A stretch of DNA of 64,000 nucleotides, taken from NCBI RefSeq assembly GCF_040448305.1, contig NZ_CP148752.1, positions 2,852,001-2,916,000 on the forward strand. The letters are read 5' to 3'. Positions 8,469 through 17,213 of this stretch are shown here, in pieces. The DNA comes from Pseudomonas fluorescens (GTDB taxonomy: Bacteria; Pseudomonadota; Gammaproteobacteria; Pseudomonadales; Pseudomonadaceae). A program made the position numbers and the translations under genes. Within the stretch, counting starts at the first letter, position 1. Every line of letters starts with the position of its first letter. The notes beneath the pieces were generated by a model, which was given only the letters and a program-made list of their open reading frames with translations, was not told the DNA's origin and did not search any database.

Positions 8469-9332
8469 ATGACTGCTCCAATAAATCCAAGAAAATTGCT
8501 GGCTTACGCTATTCCGATGGTGCGTCAAACCTTTACCCGCAAAGACAGCGCTTTGTATGCCCTGTCGATAGGTTTCGGTTGTGACCCTCTGGATGAGCAG
8601 CAGTTAAGGTTTGTCGATCCTTTACGTGACCAGGTGGCTGTCCCCTCGATGGCGCTGGTGTTGGGACACCCGGGTTTCTGGCTGGCTGACCCTGAATCGG
8701 GTGTCGATCCAACGCGCGTCGTACATGGTGAGCAGACAATCGAGTTATTGGGTCACCTGCCTGTCGAAGGTGACGTTGTTGGTGAGACAAGTATTGTCGA
8801 GGTGGTCGACAAAGGACCGGGTAAAGCTGCGCTATTGCGTACCCGGAAGAAATTGTTTGACGCCAAGTCGGGTGAATTGCTTGCGGTCACCTCCAGCACC
8901 ACATTCATCCGAGAGGGGGGGGGCTTTGGCGGGGGAAATACAACGACTTTACCCCCTGTAGTTGTAGAGCCAACGTCGCTCTTGCCTCATCACTCGCTCC
9001 TGCTGGCGACCCGTCCGGAACAGGCTCTGTATTACCGTCTCAATGGTGATAACAACCCCCTGCATGCAGATCCTGCGGTAGCCCGACTCTCCGGATTTCC
9101 TGTTCCGATTCTTCATGGGCTTTGCACCTTTGGTATGGCGTGCCACGCGTTGGTCCGTGTATTGGGGCGCTACGACCCCTATTCGTTGCGCAACCTGACG
9201 GGGCGTTTTTCAGCGCCCGTATTTCCCGGAGAAACGTTGAGGTTTGATATTTGGAATAACGGGGCTTTCAACGTGCAGGTGGTGGAGCGCGATGTGGCCG
9301 CAATTACTAACGGTCACGCTTCGTTCGAGTGA
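8469..9332 (+). CDS. MaoC-type enoyl-CoA hydratase 2
   Basis: A 287-residue double hot-dog protein that adds water across a trans-2-enoyl-CoA double bond. The C-terminal half carries the hydratase 2 motif (YRLNGDNNPLHADPAVA, then GFPVPILHGLCTFG), which supplies the catalytic Asp/His pair. The N-terminal half is the degenerate repeat seen in MFE-2-type hydratases. The frame also offers ATG 8460, but the GAGG at 8454-8458 is too close to it and fits 8469 better. First gene of a long operon running to about 19669, just downstream of operator site B. Its place beside acyl-CoA dehydrogenases and an SDR fits a beta-oxidation role. Confidence 0.9.
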   Translation: MTAPINPRKLLAYAIPMVRQTFTRKDSALYALSIGFGCDPLDEQQLRFVDPLRDQVAVPSMALVLGHPGFWLADPESGVDPTRVVHGEQTIELLGHLPVEGDVVGETSIVEVVDKGPGKAALLRTRKKLFDAKSGELLAVTSSTTFIREGGGFGGGNTTTLPPVVVEPTSLLPHHSLLLATRPEQALYYRLNGDNNPLHADPAVARLSGFPVPILHGLCTFGMACHALVRVLGRYDPYSLRNLTGRFSAPVFPGETLRFDIWNNGAFNVQVVERDVAAITNGHASFE

Positions 9333-9380
9333 TCCCATTTCAGGCCCCATCCGGGGTTGGTCGAATGTTTGGAGGTAAGG

Positions 9381-10445
9381 ATGAGTACATCTCAAGAGCG
9401 TCGGGAAAACATTAGGATGATTCGCGAGAGCGCGGCATCGTTTACGTCCCGCAATAAACTGGAGAGTGTCCGGCGTCTGCGTTATCAGCTGCCTGGCATT
9501 GATCGTACGGTATGGCGGGAAATTGCAGAAAACGGTTGGCTGGGTCTTACGCTGCCGGAGGAGCAAGGGGGCGTGGGCTTGGGGATGTTGGAATACGTCG
9601 CTCTGGCACATGAATTGGGTGGCAGCCTCTTACCCGAGCCTTTTTTTGCGGCTGTCATGTCTGCGCGCTTGGCGGATGATGAAACCCGTACGGCGATCCT
9701 GACGGGGGAGCGCATTATCCTTCCGGCCTGGCAGGATAGTCGTGCGACGCTGGATACCGTCGATTCTGCGATTCAGATCGACGCCAACAAGCTCACGGGT
9801 AAAAAAGTATGCGTATTCATGGGGGGGGCGGCCGATGCTTTTCTCGTGACCACGCGTCAAGGGATCGCCTTGGTCGAAGCCAATCAGCCGGGCATCCACA
9901 TCGACACTGAGATGACGCAGGACGGCGGCCACTTCGCAACGTTGACGTTGATACGAGCCGAGGCTTCGATTGCGCCTGCATCGTCATCAGTTGTGGGTGA
10001 CGCAGTGGACGAGTCCGTTCTTGCGATTGCCGCCTACTTGTCAGGTGTTGCGGATAGGGCTTTTGCTCTGACAATTGACTATCTCAATACTCGTAAACAG
10101 TTCGGCCAGTTGATAGGCAGTTTCCAGGCACTGCAGCACCGCGCCGTAGACCTGAAACTGCAATTGGAACTGCTGCGTGCCAGTGTCGAGAGCGCGGCAT
10201 CCCTTTGGGACTCCAGTGGTTCCCGAGAGTTGCGACAGGCTGCGGTTTCTCGCGCCAAGGCCCGCGCTGCTGACGTTTCACTGCTGGTGACTCGCCAGGC
10301 GGTGCAGATGCACGGCGCTATTGGCTATACCGACGAATGCGATATCGGTCTGTTTCTGCGCAAGGCAATGACCCTGGCTAATAGTTATGGCTCAGCGGCT
10401 GTCCATCGCAAACGTTACGACAGCCTCTTATCTCAAACCGCATAA
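9381..10445 (+). CDS. Acyl-CoA dehydrogenase, short/non-canonical subunit
   Basis: A 354-residue acyl-CoA dehydrogenase-family protein. The N-terminal helical domain has WREIAENGWLGLTLPEEQGGVGLG. The C-terminal helical domain has a substrate/FAD contact region (TRKQFGQLIGSFQALQHRAVD) and ends with HGAIGYTDECDIGLFLRKAM. It is shorter than the usual 380-390 residues, and the middle beta domain is poorly conserved. Pairs of adjacent, unequal acyl-CoA dehydrogenases often form alpha2-beta2 heterotetramers, as in bacterial steroid side-chain oxidation; pairing with the next gene (29 bases downstream) is an inference. GGAGGTAAGG lies directly upstream of the ATG at 9381. Confidence 0.9.
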   Translation: MSTSQERRENIRMIRESAASFTSRNKLESVRRLRYQLPGIDRTVWREIAENGWLGLTLPEEQGGVGLGMLEYVALAHELGGSLLPEPFFAAVMSARLADDETRTAILTGERIILPAWQDSRATLDTVDSAIQIDANKLTGKKVCVFMGGAADAFLVTTRQGIALVEANQPGIHIDTEMTQDGGHFATLTLIRAEASIAPASSSVVGDAVDESVLAIAAYLSGVADRAFALTIDYLNTRKQFGQLIGSFQALQHRAVDLKLQLELLRASVESAASLWDSSGSRELRQAAVSRAKARAADVSLLVTRQAVQMHGAIGYTDECDIGLFLRKAMTLANSYGSAAVHRKRYDSLLSQTA

Positions 10446-10473
10446 GCCACCGCAGACTGGAACGAGACGGATC

Positions 10474-11643
10474 ATGAGCATTCGACACGACTGGAAACTA
10501 CCTGATTTCAACGTACTTGAAGACGATGCCTTCCGGCAATTAGTGGGAGATTTTCTCGCTGGCAACTTCCCCGAAGCTTTACGCGACCTACCCAAGCGTC
10601 TGCACTGGGAGGAAGTAAAAACCTGGTACATGACGCTCTCCGAGCACGGCTGGCTAGCTCCCGGTTGGCCCACTGAATACGGTGGCATGGGACTTTCAGC
10701 AGCCAAGCAGCTGATCTACACCGAAGAGTTTGAAAAGTACGGCGTTGCACGTACTCCTGACCACGGCATCATGCTGCTGGGGCCGTTATTGATTCGCTAC
10801 GGCTCTGAGGCGCAGAAGCAATTTTTCCTACCTCGAATTCTCGCTGGCAAAGACATCTGGTGTCAGGGCTACAGCGAGCCAAACTCCGGTTCTGACTTGG
10901 CGAGCCTGCGCACAGAAGCTGTACTCGATGGCGAGCAGTGGGTGGTCAATGGTCAAAAAACCTGGACCACGCTGGCCACGGATGCCGACTGGATATTCCT
11001 GTTGGTGCGCACCGATAAAACGGTCAAAAAACAGGCGGGTATCAGCTTCCTTCTGGTGCCCATGAATAGCCCGGGTGTGACCGTGCGCTCAATGCTCAAT
11101 CTGGACCTGCACGATGAATTGTGTGAGGTGTTTTTTGACGACGTGCGCGTACCCAAGGAAAACCTGGTGGGCGAGATCAATGCTGGCTGGACCATGGCCA
11201 AAGCGCTGTTGGGGTTCGAGCGAATTTTCCTTGGCTCGCCGAAGCAATCCGAACACGCACTGATCCGTCTTCACCAGTTAGCCCAGCACATTGGTATTGA
11301 ACACGATCCGGTTTATCGGGATCGATTCATCCGTCTGCGACTGGATCTGGATGATCACAAGGCCCTATTTGAGTCCTTTGCCGAACGACTGCGTCAAGGC
11401 GAAAACTTGGGTGCCGATGTCTCCTTGTTGAAAGTTCATCAGACCGAACTCTTCCAGCGCATCACTGAATTCATGCTCGAAATCGCTGGTGAAGACGCCG
11501 CATTGCTGGAGTCCATCGACGGCAACCGCAACCTCAACCCTGCCGCGCTGTTCTTGCAGGCGCGTCCCGCGACCATCTACGGCGGTAGTTCTGAAGTGCA
11601 ACGAAACATTCTGGCTAAAGCATTGCTCGACCTTCCGGGTTGA
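10474..11643 (+). CDS. Acyl-CoA dehydrogenase
   Basis: A 389-residue acyl-CoA dehydrogenase that oxidises an acyl-CoA to a 2-enoyl-CoA and passes electrons to ETF. Family blocks seen are LSEHGWLAPGWPTEYGGMG, GYSEPNSGSDLASLRT (FAD/substrate loop), VVNGQKTWTT and the C-terminal PATIYGGSSEVQRNILAKA. Start is ATG 10474; the frame extends upstream into the previous gene without support. It lies between another acyl-CoA dehydrogenase and an SDR in the same operon, and probably partners the preceding short acyl-CoA dehydrogenase. Substrate unknown. Confidence 0.94.
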   Translation: MSIRHDWKLPDFNVLEDDAFRQLVGDFLAGNFPEALRDLPKRLHWEEVKTWYMTLSEHGWLAPGWPTEYGGMGLSAAKQLIYTEEFEKYGVARTPDHGIMLLGPLLIRYGSEAQKQFFLPRILAGKDIWCQGYSEPNSGSDLASLRTEAVLDGEQWVVNGQKTWTTLATDADWIFLLVRTDKTVKKQAGISFLLVPMNSPGVTVRSMLNLDLHDELCEVFFDDVRVPKENLVGEINAGWTMAKALLGFERIFLGSPKQSEHALIRLHQLAQHIGIEHDPVYRDRFIRLRLDLDDHKALFESFAERLRQGENLGADVSLLKVHQTELFQRITEFMLEIAGEDAALLESIDGNRNLNPAALFLQARPATIYGGSSEVQRNILAKALLDLPG

Positions 11644-11671
11644 GTGGGCGCACACACAGGAAGGTCAATGT

Positions 11672-12580
11672 ATGAGCATGCAAGAGAAGGTAGTGATCGT
11701 CACAGGCGCCGGCGGCGGCATTGGTCGCGCCATAGCGCTTGAAATGGCGCAGGCCGGCGCTGCAGTGGTGATCAATGATGTAGGGGTATCACTGGCAGGA
11801 GACGGCGGTTCCGCCACGCCGGCACAGGAAACCCAAGCTCTCATCGAGGCGCTGGGCGGCAGGGCTGTGATCAACACTGACAGCGTCGCCGAATGGGAGG
11901 GGGCCAAGCGAATGGTGGCCTGTGCGTTGGATAACTTTGGGCGACTGGATGCAGTGGTCAACAACGCCGGTATTACCCGCGATGCGATCTTTCACAAGAT
12001 GGCGATCGAAGATTGGCAGCAGGTCATCAACGTGCATCTCAACGGTACGTTCTATGTAAGCCGGGCAGCAGCTGAAGTGTTTCGTGAGCAAAAGAGCGGT
12101 GCCTTCGTTCACATGACCAGCACCTCGGGCCTCATCGGCAACGTCGGCCAGGCCAACTACTCGGCCGCCAAGCTGGGTGTGGTGGCATTGTCCAAGTCTA
12201 TTGCCCTAGACATGCAACGTTTCAACGTGCGTTCCAATTGCATTGCTCCATTCGCCTGGAGCCGTATGACCAGCGCAATTCCTAACCAGACTGCTGAAGA
12301 GCAAGCGCGAGTAGAGCGCCTCAAGCAAATGACCCCGGAGAAGAATGCACCGTTGGCCGTGTACCTCGCCAGCGACGCGGCAGCCCATGTCAACGGACAG
12401 ATTTTCGCGGTACGTCGCAACGAAATTTTCCTGATGGGACAGAGCCGTCCGGTGCGTTCAATCCACAGTTCTGAGGGTTGGACACCAGATGGCATTGCAG
12501 AACATGCCATGCCAGCGCTGTCGTCCTCGTTCTCGGATTTGGCGGTCAGCGGCACGGTTTTCGGCTGGGATCCTGTTTAA
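11672..12580 (+). CDS. SDR-family dehydrogenase, 3-hydroxyacyl-CoA dehydrogenase-like
   Basis: A 302-residue short-chain dehydrogenase. The NAD(P)-binding motif is VTGAGGGIGRAIA (about residues 8-20), with NNAG and the catalytic Ser/Tyr/Lys set (MTSTSGLIG ... YSAAK). The C-terminal extension of about 50 residues and the overall pattern resemble the dehydrogenase part of MFE-2 / 17-beta-HSD4, which oxidises 3-hydroxyacyl-CoA. Start ATG 11672 has AGGAAGG upstream; the frame opens earlier only because it overlaps the preceding gene. With the MaoC hydratase and acyl-CoA dehydrogenases it would complete oxidation to a 3-ketoacyl-CoA for the thiolase at 17214. Confidence 0.92.
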   Translation: MSMQEKVVIVTGAGGGIGRAIALEMAQAGAAVVINDVGVSLAGDGGSATPAQETQALIEALGGRAVINTDSVAEWEGAKRMVACALDNFGRLDAVVNNAGITRDAIFHKMAIEDWQQVINVHLNGTFYVSRAAAEVFREQKSGAFVHMTSTSGLIGNVGQANYSAAKLGVVALSKSIALDMQRFNVRSNCIAPFAWSRMTSAIPNQTAEEQARVERLKQMTPEKNAPLAVYLASDAAAHVNGQIFAVRRNEIFLMGQSRPVRSIHSSEGWTPDGIAEHAMPALSSSFSDLAVSGTVFGWDPV

Positions 12581-12641
12581 CCACGATCTGTGTGTTATCG
12601 CGTGCGCGAACAGCCACGCTCTCGAACAAGAAGGTACAACA

Positions 12642-13805
12642 ATGAACAATAATATTGCTGAAACCCATCAAGAAATCCGCGAACAGGTTCGGAAGTTGTG
12701 TAGCAAATTCCCCGGTGATTATTGGCGCGCACTGGACGAAGTTCGTGCCTACCCTACGGAGTTTGTTAAAGCGCTGACTGAGTCAGGTTTTCTTTCTGTA
12801 CTTATTCCGGAGGAATATGGCGGTTCCGGCCTCGGTCTCTCGGCAGCAGCAGCAATTCTCGAAACCGTCCAGCAAAGTGGCTGCAACGGTGGTGCCTGCC
12901 ATGCGCAGCTCTACACCATGGGCACAATCCTTCGTCACGGTTCCGAGGAACAAAAATCCAAGTACCTGCCAGGCATTGCCAGTGGGGAGCTGCGTTTGCA
13001 AGCTTTCGGTGTTACCGAACCGGGTAGCGGTACCGATACCTCTTCGTTACGCACTTTTGCGCGTCGCGAGGACGACCATTACGTGGTCAATGGCCAAAAG
13101 GTCTGGACAAGTCGTGCAGAGCATTCGGACCTGATGCTGCTTTTGGCTCGCACCACACCGAAAGACCAGGTCGCCAAAAAGACGGATGGTCTCTCGGCGT
13201 TTATCGTCGACATGCGTGAAGTGGTAGGCAATGGGCTGAGCATCCGGCCAATCCGCACGATGATGAACCATAACAGCTGCGAAGTGTTCTTCGACAACAT
13301 GCGTGTGCCTGCCGAGAACCTGATCGGTGAAGAGGGTAAGGGCTTCCGCTACATCCTTTCGGGCATGAATGCGGAACGTATCCTGATCGCTGCCGAATGC
13401 GTGGGCGACGCAAAATGGTTCACCGAAAAATCCGTCGGCTATGCCAATGACCGTCAGGTGTTTGGCCGGCCAATCGGGCAGAACCAAGGCATTCAGTTTC
13501 CAATTGCGACAGCCTATGCGCACATGCGCGCCGCTGAGTTGATGGTCAAGGATGCTTTGCGCAAATACGAAGCCGGCGAGGACTGTGGCGCAGAGGCCAA
13601 CATGGCCAAAATGCTTGCCGCCGATGCGTCATGGGAAGCAGCCAACGCCTCCATCCAGACCCATGGTGGTTTTGGTTTCGCGGAAGAGTATGACGTCGAA
13701 CGAAAATTCCGCGAAACACGTCTTTACCAGGTTGCGCCTATCTCAACCAACTTGATTCTGAGTTATGTGGCGGAGCATGTACTCGGCTTGCCTCGGTCTT
13801 ATTAA
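12642..13805 (+). CDS. Acyl-CoA dehydrogenase
   Basis: Third acyl-CoA dehydrogenase of the operon, 387 residues. It has LIPEEYGGSGLGLSAAAAI, GVTEPGSGTDTSSLRT and VVNGQKVWTS. The C-terminal THGGFGFAEEYDVERKFRE carries the acidic residue region used as catalytic base in many family members. Start ATG 12642 with AAGAAGG upstream. Three different dehydrogenases in one operon suggest successive oxidation of different intermediates or branched chains. Confidence 0.95.
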   Translation: MNNNIAETHQEIREQVRKLCSKFPGDYWRALDEVRAYPTEFVKALTESGFLSVLIPEEYGGSGLGLSAAAAILETVQQSGCNGGACHAQLYTMGTILRHGSEEQKSKYLPGIASGELRLQAFGVTEPGSGTDTSSLRTFARREDDHYVVNGQKVWTSRAEHSDLMLLLARTTPKDQVAKKTDGLSAFIVDMREVVGNGLSIRPIRTMMNHNSCEVFFDNMRVPAENLIGEEGKGFRYILSGMNAERILIAAECVGDAKWFTEKSVGYANDRQVFGRPIGQNQGIQFPIATAYAHMRAAELMVKDALRKYEAGEDCGAEANMAKMLAADASWEAANASIQTHGGFGFAEEYDVERKFRETRLYQVAPISTNLILSYVAEHVLGLPRSY

Positions 13806-13824
13806 GTCTTGAGAGGAGCAACCC

Positions 13825-14670
13825 ATGACTACAGTTGAAACCCAGGAACTGCGCACCTGGATCGGGCGTACGAAAGAAGACGCCGACATCATCACGCCTC
13901 GATTAGCGCAGTCTTATCGGGCGACGTTGGCGCCGCTTGTGAGCGAGTCGGAACTCTTAACGCCCGGTTTGCACTGGTGTCTATCTCCGCCGATTGAAGC
14001 GACTGGGGACCTGGGCGCTGATGGTCATCCACGTACCGGAGATTTCCTGCCGCCGGTGCCCTTGCCGCGACGCATGTGGGCAGGTGGTGAAATTGAACAT
14101 CTACGGCCCTTGCAGGTTGGCTATCTCGTCAAGCGTGTTTCCAAAATCAGCGATGTTCAGTTGAAGGAAGGGCGTGCCGGATTGCTGTGTTTTGTGAGCG
14201 TGGAGCATACCTACAGCTGTGCGGGTGAGGTGGCGATTCGTGAGCGCCAGGACATCGTCTATCGTGGAGCACATCAACAAGCGCCGGCAACCGCTGCGGC
14301 CCCATTGGCTGGGGCGAGGCCTAAACATGACGTCAGTGTCAGCATCGACACCCCTTCGGCATTGCTATTTCGATACAGCGCGTTGACCTTCAACGCGCAT
14401 CGAATTCACTACGACTTACCCTACGCAACAGAAGTGGAAGGCTATACGGGTTTAGTGGTGCAGGGCCCACTTCAAGCCAGCTTGCTGTTGAATTTGGCTA
14501 CGCGTTTTAAGGGGCGCATTCCCCGGCTGTTCAGCTACCGCGGGCAGGCTCCGCTGGTGGCTGGGAGCGCGTTCAATGTGGCTGGAAAAGAAGCAGCCGA
14601 TGGCGGGTTCGATTGCTGGACCCAGGGTGCTGACAACCAACTGAACATGGTGGCGAGGGCGACATGGTAA
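13825..14670 (+). CDS. FAS1-like/HTD2-type dehydratase, itaconyl-CoA or mesaconyl-CoA hydratase-like
   Basis: A 281-residue hot-dog protein of the HTD2 / mesaconyl-C4-CoA hydratase type. The diagnostic segment is FRYSALTFNAHRIHYD followed by VEGYTGLVVQGPL, which supplies the hydratase His/Asp. Members include itaconyl-CoA hydratase of Pseudomonas, which makes citramalyl-CoA. The next gene, overlapping by 7 bases, is a CitE-like lyase of the kind that cleaves citramalyl- or malyl-type CoA esters, so the two probably act in sequence. GAGAGGAG precedes the ATG. Exact substrate is inferred. Confidence 0.85.
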   Translation: MTTVETQELRTWIGRTKEDADIITPRLAQSYRATLAPLVSESELLTPGLHWCLSPPIEATGDLGADGHPRTGDFLPPVPLPRRMWAGGEIEHLRPLQVGYLVKRVSKISDVQLKEGRAGLLCFVSVEHTYSCAGEVAIRERQDIVYRGAHQQAPATAAAPLAGARPKHDVSVSIDTPSALLFRYSALTFNAHRIHYDLPYATEVEGYTGLVVQGPLQASLLLNLATRFKGRIPRLFSYRGQAPLVAGSAFNVAGKEAADGGFDCWTQGADNQLNMVARATW

Positions 14671-15473
14671 ATCATGTTATCCGGGCGCCTGTCGCGCCAT
14701 TGTTCGTGCCGGGGGATCGGCCCGAGCGGTTTCATAAAGCCGCAACCAGTGGTGCGGATGCGGTGATCCTCGACCTCGAAGATGCCGTAACTGCAGATCG
14801 CAGGGTCGATGCGCGACTCGCAGTTGCAGCGCACACCATCACTGAAGTGCCAGTGATTGTACGAATCAATGCCAGTTTTACCGAAGACTTTGTCGCGGAC
14901 CTCAATGCATTGCGTCATACGAAGTTCGATGCCTTGTTGTTGGCCAAGGCCGAGCGAGCAGAGGACGTGCTTGCGGTGCATGCTCAATTTGGCCGTCAGG
15001 TATCCGTTATTGTGTTGGTTGAGACCGCTCAAGGCTTCGCTGATCTGCGGGCGCTGTTGGCGGCTCCGGGGGTCGTTCTGGCTGTATTTGGTTCTTTGGA
15101 TTTAGCGCTCGACTTGGGGTGCGTTGCGAATTGGGAGGCCTTGGCCTACATGCGTTCGCAACTGGTTTTGGCTAGCCGTATTCAGGGGTTAAGCGCGCCG
15201 TTAGATGGAGTGTGCACGGACCTGAATGACGTCGCTTTGATCGGCGACGAGGCTCGTCACGCTTCTGATCTGGGGTTCGGAGGGAAGCTGGCCATTCATC
15301 CTCGCCAAGTATCGGCTATCCAGGCCGCATTCCAGCCTGACGAGAAAAGCCTGGCGTGGGCGCGAGCGGTGGTTGCTGCTTCGCAGCAAGGTGCCGCCAT
15401 TCAGGTTGACGGGAACATGGTTGATCGTCCGCTTATTGAGCGGGCGAGACGCATTTTAGCCCGCAAACAATAA
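14664..15473 (+). CDS. HpcH/HpaI/CitE-family CoA-ester lyase
   Basis: A 269-residue CitE-like aldolase that cleaves a 3-hydroxy-3-carboxy type acyl-CoA (citramalyl-CoA, beta-methylmalyl-CoA or malyl-CoA) to a 2-oxoacid and an acyl-CoA, using a divalent metal. Motifs include LFVPGDRPERFHKA near the N terminus (CoA binding) and VILDLEDAV (metal-binding Asp/Glu). VLVETAQGF and GFGGKLAIHPRQV, typical of the family, follow. It overlaps the upstream hydratase by 7 bases, so translation is coupled. Together they resemble the Ich/Ccl pair of itaconate catabolism. Confidence 0.9.
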   Translation: MVNHVIRAPVAPLFVPGDRPERFHKAATSGADAVILDLEDAVTADRRVDARLAVAAHTITEVPVIVRINASFTEDFVADLNALRHTKFDALLLAKAERAEDVLAVHAQFGRQVSVIVLVETAQGFADLRALLAAPGVVLAVFGSLDLALDLGCVANWEALAYMRSQLVLASRIQGLSAPLDGVCTDLNDVALIGDEARHASDLGFGGKLAIHPRQVSAIQAAFQPDEKSLAWARAVVAASQQGAAIQVDGNMVDRPLIERARRILARKQ

Positions 15474-15498
15474 CAACAATTTGGACAGGAAAACTTCA

Positions 15499-16248
15499 AT
15501 GAAAGTTCTCGTCGCAGTGAAACGCGTTGTGGATTACAACGTCAAGGTTCGCGTCAAGGCGGACAATTCCGGTGTCGACCTCGCCAACGTCAAGATGTCG
15601 ATGAACCCATTCTGCGAAATCGCAGTGGAAGAAGCCGTACGCCTGAAAGAGAAGGGCGTTGCGACTGAAATCGTCGTCGTCTCCGTGGGCCCGTCTACCG
15701 CTCAAGAGCAACTGCGCACCGCGCTGGCTCTGGGTGCCGACCGTGCCATCCTCGTCGAGTCCGCCGAAGATCTGACTTCCCTGGCCGTTGCCAAACTGTT
15801 GAAAGCGGTTGTCGACAAGGAGCAGCCTCAGCTGGTGATCCTTGGCAAACAAGCCATCGACAGCGACAACAACCAGTCTGGCCAGATGCTCGCCGCATTG
15901 AGCGGCTACGGTCAGGGCACCTTCGCCTCCAAAGTCGAAATCAGCGGCGATAGCGTTGCTGTCACCCGCGAAATCGACGGCGGCGCGCAGACCGTTTCCC
16001 TGAAGCTGCCGGCCATCGTCACCACCGACCTGCGTTTGAACGAGCCGCGCTACGCGTCCCTGCCAAACATCATGAAAGCCAAGAAGAAGCCTCTCGAAGT
16101 GCTGACTCCGGACGCTTTGGGCGTTTCCACCGCCTCCACCAACAAGACCGTGAAAGTCGAAGCGCCTGCTGCACGCAGCGCGGGTATCAAGGTCAAGTCG
16201 GTGGCTGAACTGGTCGAGAAACTGAAAAACGAAGCGAAGGTGATTTAA
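15499..16248 (+). CDS. etfB: Electron transfer flavoprotein beta subunit
   Basis: A 249-residue EtfB that, with EtfA, carries electrons from acyl-CoA dehydrogenases to ETF-QO. The N terminus MKVLVAVKRVVDYNVKVRVK, the AMP-binding region and the C-terminal signature segment (LRLNEPRYASLPNIMKAKKKP) are all present. ATG 15499 is preferred to 15481 (TTG), with AGGA upstream. Codon use is GC-rich and strongly biased, like ETF-QO and unlike the flanking catabolic genes, so this may be the resident core copy. The etfA start overlaps its stop by one base. Confidence 0.97.
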   Translation: MKVLVAVKRVVDYNVKVRVKADNSGVDLANVKMSMNPFCEIAVEEAVRLKEKGVATEIVVVSVGPSTAQEQLRTALALGADRAILVESAEDLTSLAVAKLLKAVVDKEQPQLVILGKQAIDSDNNQSGQMLAALSGYGQGTFASKVEISGDSVAVTREIDGGAQTVSLKLPAIVTTDLRLNEPRYASLPNIMKAKKKPLEVLTPDALGVSTASTNKTVKVEAPAARSAGIKVKSVAELVEKLKNEAKVI

Positions 16249-17192
16249 TGACGATTTTGGTGATTGCTGAACACGACAACAAGGTGCTGGCCCCGGCCAC
16301 GCTGAACACCGTGGCTGCCGCTGCCAAAATCGGCGGCGACATCCACGTGCTGGTTGCCGGCCAAGGTGTTGGCAACGTGGCTGAATCCGCGGCGAAAATC
16401 GCTGGCGTGGCGAAAGTGCTTGTGGCCGACAACACCGCCTTCGCCAATCAACTCCCGGAGAACGTTGCACCATTAGTGGCCAGCCTGGTAATTGAGCAGC
16501 ACGCGATATACAACCATGTCCTAGCCTCTGCCACTTCCAACGGTAAAAACATCCTGCCGCGCGTAGCCGCTGCGCTGGACGTCGACCAGATCTCCGAGAT
16601 CATCTCGGTAGAAAGCGCCGACACCTTCAAGCGTCCGATCTACGCCGGTAACGCCATCGCTACCGTGCAATCGAACGCAGCAGTGAAAGTGATCACCGTG
16701 CGTGCGACCGGTTTCGACCCGGTTGCTGCTGAAGGCGGTTCCGCTTCGGTTGAAACCGTTGCTGCGGCTCACGACGCTGGCACCTCCAGCTTCGTTGGCG
16801 AAGAGTTGGCCAAGTCCGATCGTCCGGAACTGACCGCTGCCAAGATCGTCGTTTCCGGCGGTCGCGGCATGCAGAACGGCGACAACTTCAAACACCTGTA
16901 CGCCCTGGCTGACAAGCTGGGCGCTGCTGTCGGTGCTTCGCGCGCTGCGGTCGACGCAGGTTTCGTACCCAACGACATGCAGGTCGGTCAGACCGGCAAG
17001 ATCGTTGCTCCTCAGCTGTACATCGCCGTCGGTATCTCCGGCGCGATCCAGCACCTGGCCGGCATGAAAGACTCCAAAGTGATCGTTGCGATCAACAAGG
17101 ACGAAGAAGCGCCGATTTTCCAGGTGGCCGATTACGGCCTGGTGGCGGATCTGTTCGATGTGGTGCCTGAGCTCACTCAAGCGCTTTCCTGA
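16248..17192 (+). CDS. etfA: Electron transfer flavoprotein alpha subunit
   Basis: A 314-residue EtfA with the FAD-binding C-terminal domain (VVSGGRGMQNGDNF ... GQTGKIVAPQLYIAVGISGAIQHL) and an N-terminal Rossmann-like domain. It forms a heterodimer with EtfB. The segment at about 16471-16530 (ASLVIEQHAIYNHVLAS) is a few residues longer than I recall for Pseudomonas EtfA. It uses codons such as GTA, ATA and CTA that are rare in the rest of the gene. The C terminus (VVPELTQALS) is also unusual. This may be a mosaic or specialised copy. Confidence 0.96.
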   Translation: MTILVIAEHDNKVLAPATLNTVAAAAKIGGDIHVLVAGQGVGNVAESAAKIAGVAKVLVADNTAFANQLPENVAPLVASLVIEQHAIYNHVLASATSNGKNILPRVAAALDVDQISEIISVESADTFKRPIYAGNAIATVQSNAAVKVITVRATGFDPVAAEGGSASVETVAAAHDAGTSSFVGEELAKSDRPELTAAKIVVSGGRGMQNGDNFKHLYALADKLGAAVGASRAAVDAGFVPNDMQVGQTGKIVAPQLYIAVGISGAIQHLAGMKDSKVIVAINKDEEAPIFQVADYGLVADLFDVVPELTQALS

Positions 17193-17213
17193 ATTGATTG
17201 TGGAGTTTGAACC

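Noticed and set aside
15496..16473. Minus-strand frame opposite etfB/etfA
   Set aside because: Shadow of GC-rich etf genes; no start context or domain.
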